Source: an uncultured Eubacteriales bacterium (lineage in GTDB: Bacteria; Bacillota; Clostridia; Oscillospirales; Oscillospiraceae). Taken from it: 33,102 nt of DNA. Location: NCBI GenBank assembly GCA_900549885.1, contig URQA01000010.1, positions 1 through 33,102 on the forward strand, written 5' to 3'. How positions within the stretch are numbered: position 1 is the first letter of the stretch; every line of letters starts with the position of its first letter. Below the pieces are notes generated by a model. It searched no databases. It saw nothing but the letters and a program-made list of their open reading frames with translations, and had not been told where the DNA came from. Positions 31,479-33,102 of this stretch are shown piece by piece. The position numbers and the translations under genes are program-made.

Positions 31479-31561
31479 AACACATTCTCCTTTGCCAGTA
31501 TGATCTGGCAGGCTTTGGACGGCTCCCGGCCCTCTGCGGGCGGGTGCGTCCCTTTTGTTTC

Positions 31562-31590
31562 AGTTTACCATATCCTCCATCTGGTTTCAA
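31562..31590 (-). promoter_or_regulatory. Promoter of the YhcH-cysteine desulfurase-MBL operon
   Basis: Minus-strand TTGAAA (31590-31585), 17 bp, TAAACT (31567-31562), about 84 bp before ATG 31478. Confidence 0.65.
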
Positions 31591-31703
31591 TGTCCCGGAG
31601 GAAAAGGCGCGGTGGGATCAGAAATTTTTCGGAGGCTGCGATGGCCGTCCCTCTGCGGTTTCTTCAACACCCCCCTGAAACGCTTACGGTTCTTTTCTCC
31701 GCC

Positions 31704-31732
31704 TTGACATCCCCCGGATTTTGGCATACAAT
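31704..31732 (+). promoter_or_regulatory. Promoter of the MetN-like fusion gene
   Basis: TTGACA (31704-31709), 17 bp, TACAAT (31727-31732), 42 bp before the TTG start at 31775. No S-box or other riboswitch is visible in the short leader. Confidence 0.8.
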
Positions 31733-31774
31733 TCACTACATCGTAATTCGCCTGTTTTTGAGGAAGTGATCCGA

Positions 31775-33025
31775 TTGATCGAATTAAAGCATATCTCCAA
31801 GGTCTTCCCTACCCCGGATGGAGCGCTTCAGGCCCTTCGGGACATCGACCTGACCATTCAGGACGGCGATGTGTTCGGCATTGTTGGCATGTCTGGTGCG
31901 GGCAAGTCCACCCTGGTGCGGTGCATCAACCTGCTGGAGCGGCCCACCCAGGGTCAGGTGCTCATTGACGGCAGAGACCTGTGCGCCATGCCGGAGAAGG
32001 AGCTGATCCGCCAGCGCCGCTCCATCGCCATGATCTTTCAGCAGTTCAACCTGCTCATGCAGCGCACCTGTCTGAAAAACATCTGCTTTCCCATGGAGAT
32101 CGCCGGAGTGAAGCGGGACGAGGCGATCCGCCGGGCCAGGGAGTACCTGGACATCGTGGGCCTGCCCGACAAGGCGGACGCCTACCCCGCCCAGCTGTCC
32201 GGCGGGCAGAGGCAGCGCATCGCCATCGCCCGGGCCCTAGCCTCTGACCCCAAGATCCTGCTGTGCGACGAGGCCACCTCCGCCCTGGACCCCAAGACTA
32301 CCCGGGAGATCCTGCGCCTAGTCCGGGACATCAACCAGCGGCTGGGCATCACCGTGGTGGTCATCACCCACGAGATGGCGGTGGTGGAGGAGATCTGCTC
32401 CCATGTGGCCATTCTGGACCACGGCGTGCTCCAGGAGACAGGAACCGTGGAGGAGATCTTCTCCAACCCCAAAACGGAGGCGGGCCGCCGCCTGGTCTAC
32501 CCCGACGGGGTAATCATCGACCAGCTGCCCGCGGCCAACGTCATCCGCATCGCCTTCAACGGCGGCTCCTCCTACGAGCCGCTGATCGCCTCCCTGGCCA
32601 GCCTGATCACCTTCAAGTTCTACGCCGCCCAGTATCCCGACCGCAAGGGACGCTTTCTCCGCAGCTTCACCCTGTGGAACGCGGCCTTCCTCCTGCTCCT
32701 GACCGCCGCCGCCCTGCTGATGCTGGCCCACTATGAGACGGCCGCCTTCTTCCACGGCCGGCCCCACCCCCGCCGTACCCTGTTCTTTTCCCTCATGGGC
32801 ACGGTGCTGGGCCTCACCTCCCTGCTGGACGGTCTGCCCCCCTTCTTCCAGGCATTGACCGCCGCCTTTCTCCTCTCCGCCCTGTCCGGCGCCTGCGCCC
32901 TGGCCCGCAATTGCTTCGGCCCGCCCTGGCCCAGCCGTCTGCTGAGTGGGCGAATGCCCCTTGGGGCTGAAGAAGAGGACAACGAGGAGGACATTTCCGA
33001 CCAAGATTGTACGGAGGAGTTGTAA
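31775..33025 (+). CDS. Chimeric MetN-like ABC ATPase fused to a membrane domain
   Basis: A 416-aa protein. Residues 1-~255 are a complete MetN-type ATPase of methionine importers: Walker A GMSGAGKST (38-46), Q-loop FQQFNLLMQ, signature LSGGQRQRIA (141-150), Walker B ILLCDEATSALD, H-loop ITHEM. The start of the NIL domain follows (VIRIAFNGGSSYEPLIASLA), but at about residue 275 it breaks off and continues in frame into a different sequence with two or three membrane helices (LWNAAFLLLLTAAALLMLAH; TLFFSLMGTVLGLTSLLDG; LTAAFLLSALSGACALA) and an acidic tail. The TTG start has AGGAAG eight bases upstream. No metI or metQ follows; metG comes next, 2 bp later. It looks like a deletion fusion. Confidence 0.85.
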   Translation: MIELKHISKVFPTPDGALQALRDIDLTIQDGDVFGIVGMSGAGKSTLVRCINLLERPTQGQVLIDGRDLCAMPEKELIRQRRSIAMIFQQFNLLMQRTCLKNICFPMEIAGVKRDEAIRRAREYLDIVGLPDKADAYPAQLSGGQRQRIAIARALASDPKILLCDEATSALDPKTTREILRLVRDINQRLGITVVVITHEMAVVEEICSHVAILDHGVLQETGTVEEIFSNPKTEAGRRLVYPDGVIIDQLPAANVIRIAFNGGSSYEPLIASLASLITFKFYAAQYPDRKGRFLRSFTLWNAAFLLLLTAAALLMLAHYETAAFFHGRPHPRRTLFFSLMGTVLGLTSLLDGLPPFFQALTAAFLLSALSGACALARNCFGPPWPSRLLSGRMPLGAEEEDNEEDISDQDCTEEL

Positions 33026-33027
33026 TT

Positions 33028-33102
33028 ATGGAACACAAACGTTTTTATATCACCACCCCTATTTACTACCCCAGCGACAAGCTGCACATCGGCCACACCT
33101 AC
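33028..33102 (+). CDS. metG: Methionine--tRNA ligase (start only, runs off the window)
   Basis: Only 25 codons are present. MEHKRFYITTPIYYPSDKLHIGHTY is the conserved start of methionyl-tRNA synthetase, with the HIGH signature of class I enzymes. It begins 2 bp after the stop of the MetN fusion gene, so it is presumably the next gene of the same transcript. Confidence 0.93.
   Translation, partial: MEHKRFYITTPIYYPSDKLHIGHTY

Noticed and set aside
1..33102. CRISPR arrays, rRNA genes, complete tRNA genes, intact transposases
   Set aside because: I looked for regular repeat-spacer patterns and for typical RNA and transposase signatures and saw none, apart from the tRNA-Pro fragment.

Overview
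The window looks like chromosomal DNA of a fairly GC-rich anaerobic Firmicute, most likely a gut Clostridia member of the Oscillospiraceae (Flavonifractor or Pseudoflavonifractor-like). The grounds are AGGAGG-type ribosome binding sites, sigma-A-like TTGACA/TATAAT promoters, many small LysR/MerR/MarR/TetR regulators beside redox enzymes, an EFR1-type flavodoxin-ferredoxin, a manganese catalase and DUF3737/DUF1989 proteins. The genus is inferred and was not tested.

Left edge (1-2480): the end of an integrated element abuts the 3' half of a tRNA-Pro(UGG), which is a tyrosine-recombinase attachment scar. Decayed AT-rich DNA and an intact manganese catalase follow. At 2480-5423 there is a broken fpg (mutM) gene, a SPL-type radical SAM protein, a broken nitroreductase, and a MarR-nitroreductase operon whose palindromic operator overlaps its promoter start. 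At 5608-8293 a TetR regulator is divergent from a three-gene operon (44-aa membrane microprotein and two membrane-anchored alpha/beta hydrolases) across nested inverted repeats.

8490-18858 is a patchwork of regulator and redox modules. It holds an aldo/keto reductase pseudogene; a MerR, surface flavodoxin, flavin reductase, cupin and CMD operon; a LysR facing an aldo/keto reductase remnant; an EFR1 flavodoxin-ferredoxin; two GNAT acetyltransferases; a LysR relic; an intact aldo/keto reductase; and a translationally coupled LysR, PaiA-like acetyltransferase and DUF1989 operon. Two related long hairpins (14145-14187 and 18857-18905) sit between convergent genes.

18957-25089 carries two more regulator-controlled modules. 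A MerR gene is divergent from an alpha/beta hydrolase and RibD/DHFR-domain operon whose promoter has a 19-bp MerR-type spacer. A LysR gene is divergent from an SDR, small protein, DUF3737 and cyclophilin-like lipoprotein operon, with a perfect 11-bp palindrome between them.

25258-28158 is the most novel part: a tightly overlapping four-gene operon encoding an unknown small protein, a short sigma-70-like protein, a protein with a C-terminal membrane segment, and a 495-aa protein with an N-terminal HExxH motif. It could be a sigma factor, anti-sigma and metalloprotease signalling module. The right end (28573-33102) holds a small conserved protein, a YhcH-cysteine desulfurase-MBL operon, a MetN ATPase whose NIL domain is replaced in frame by a membrane domain, and the start of metG. 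Gene decay is frequent: at least six broken genes are recognisable.
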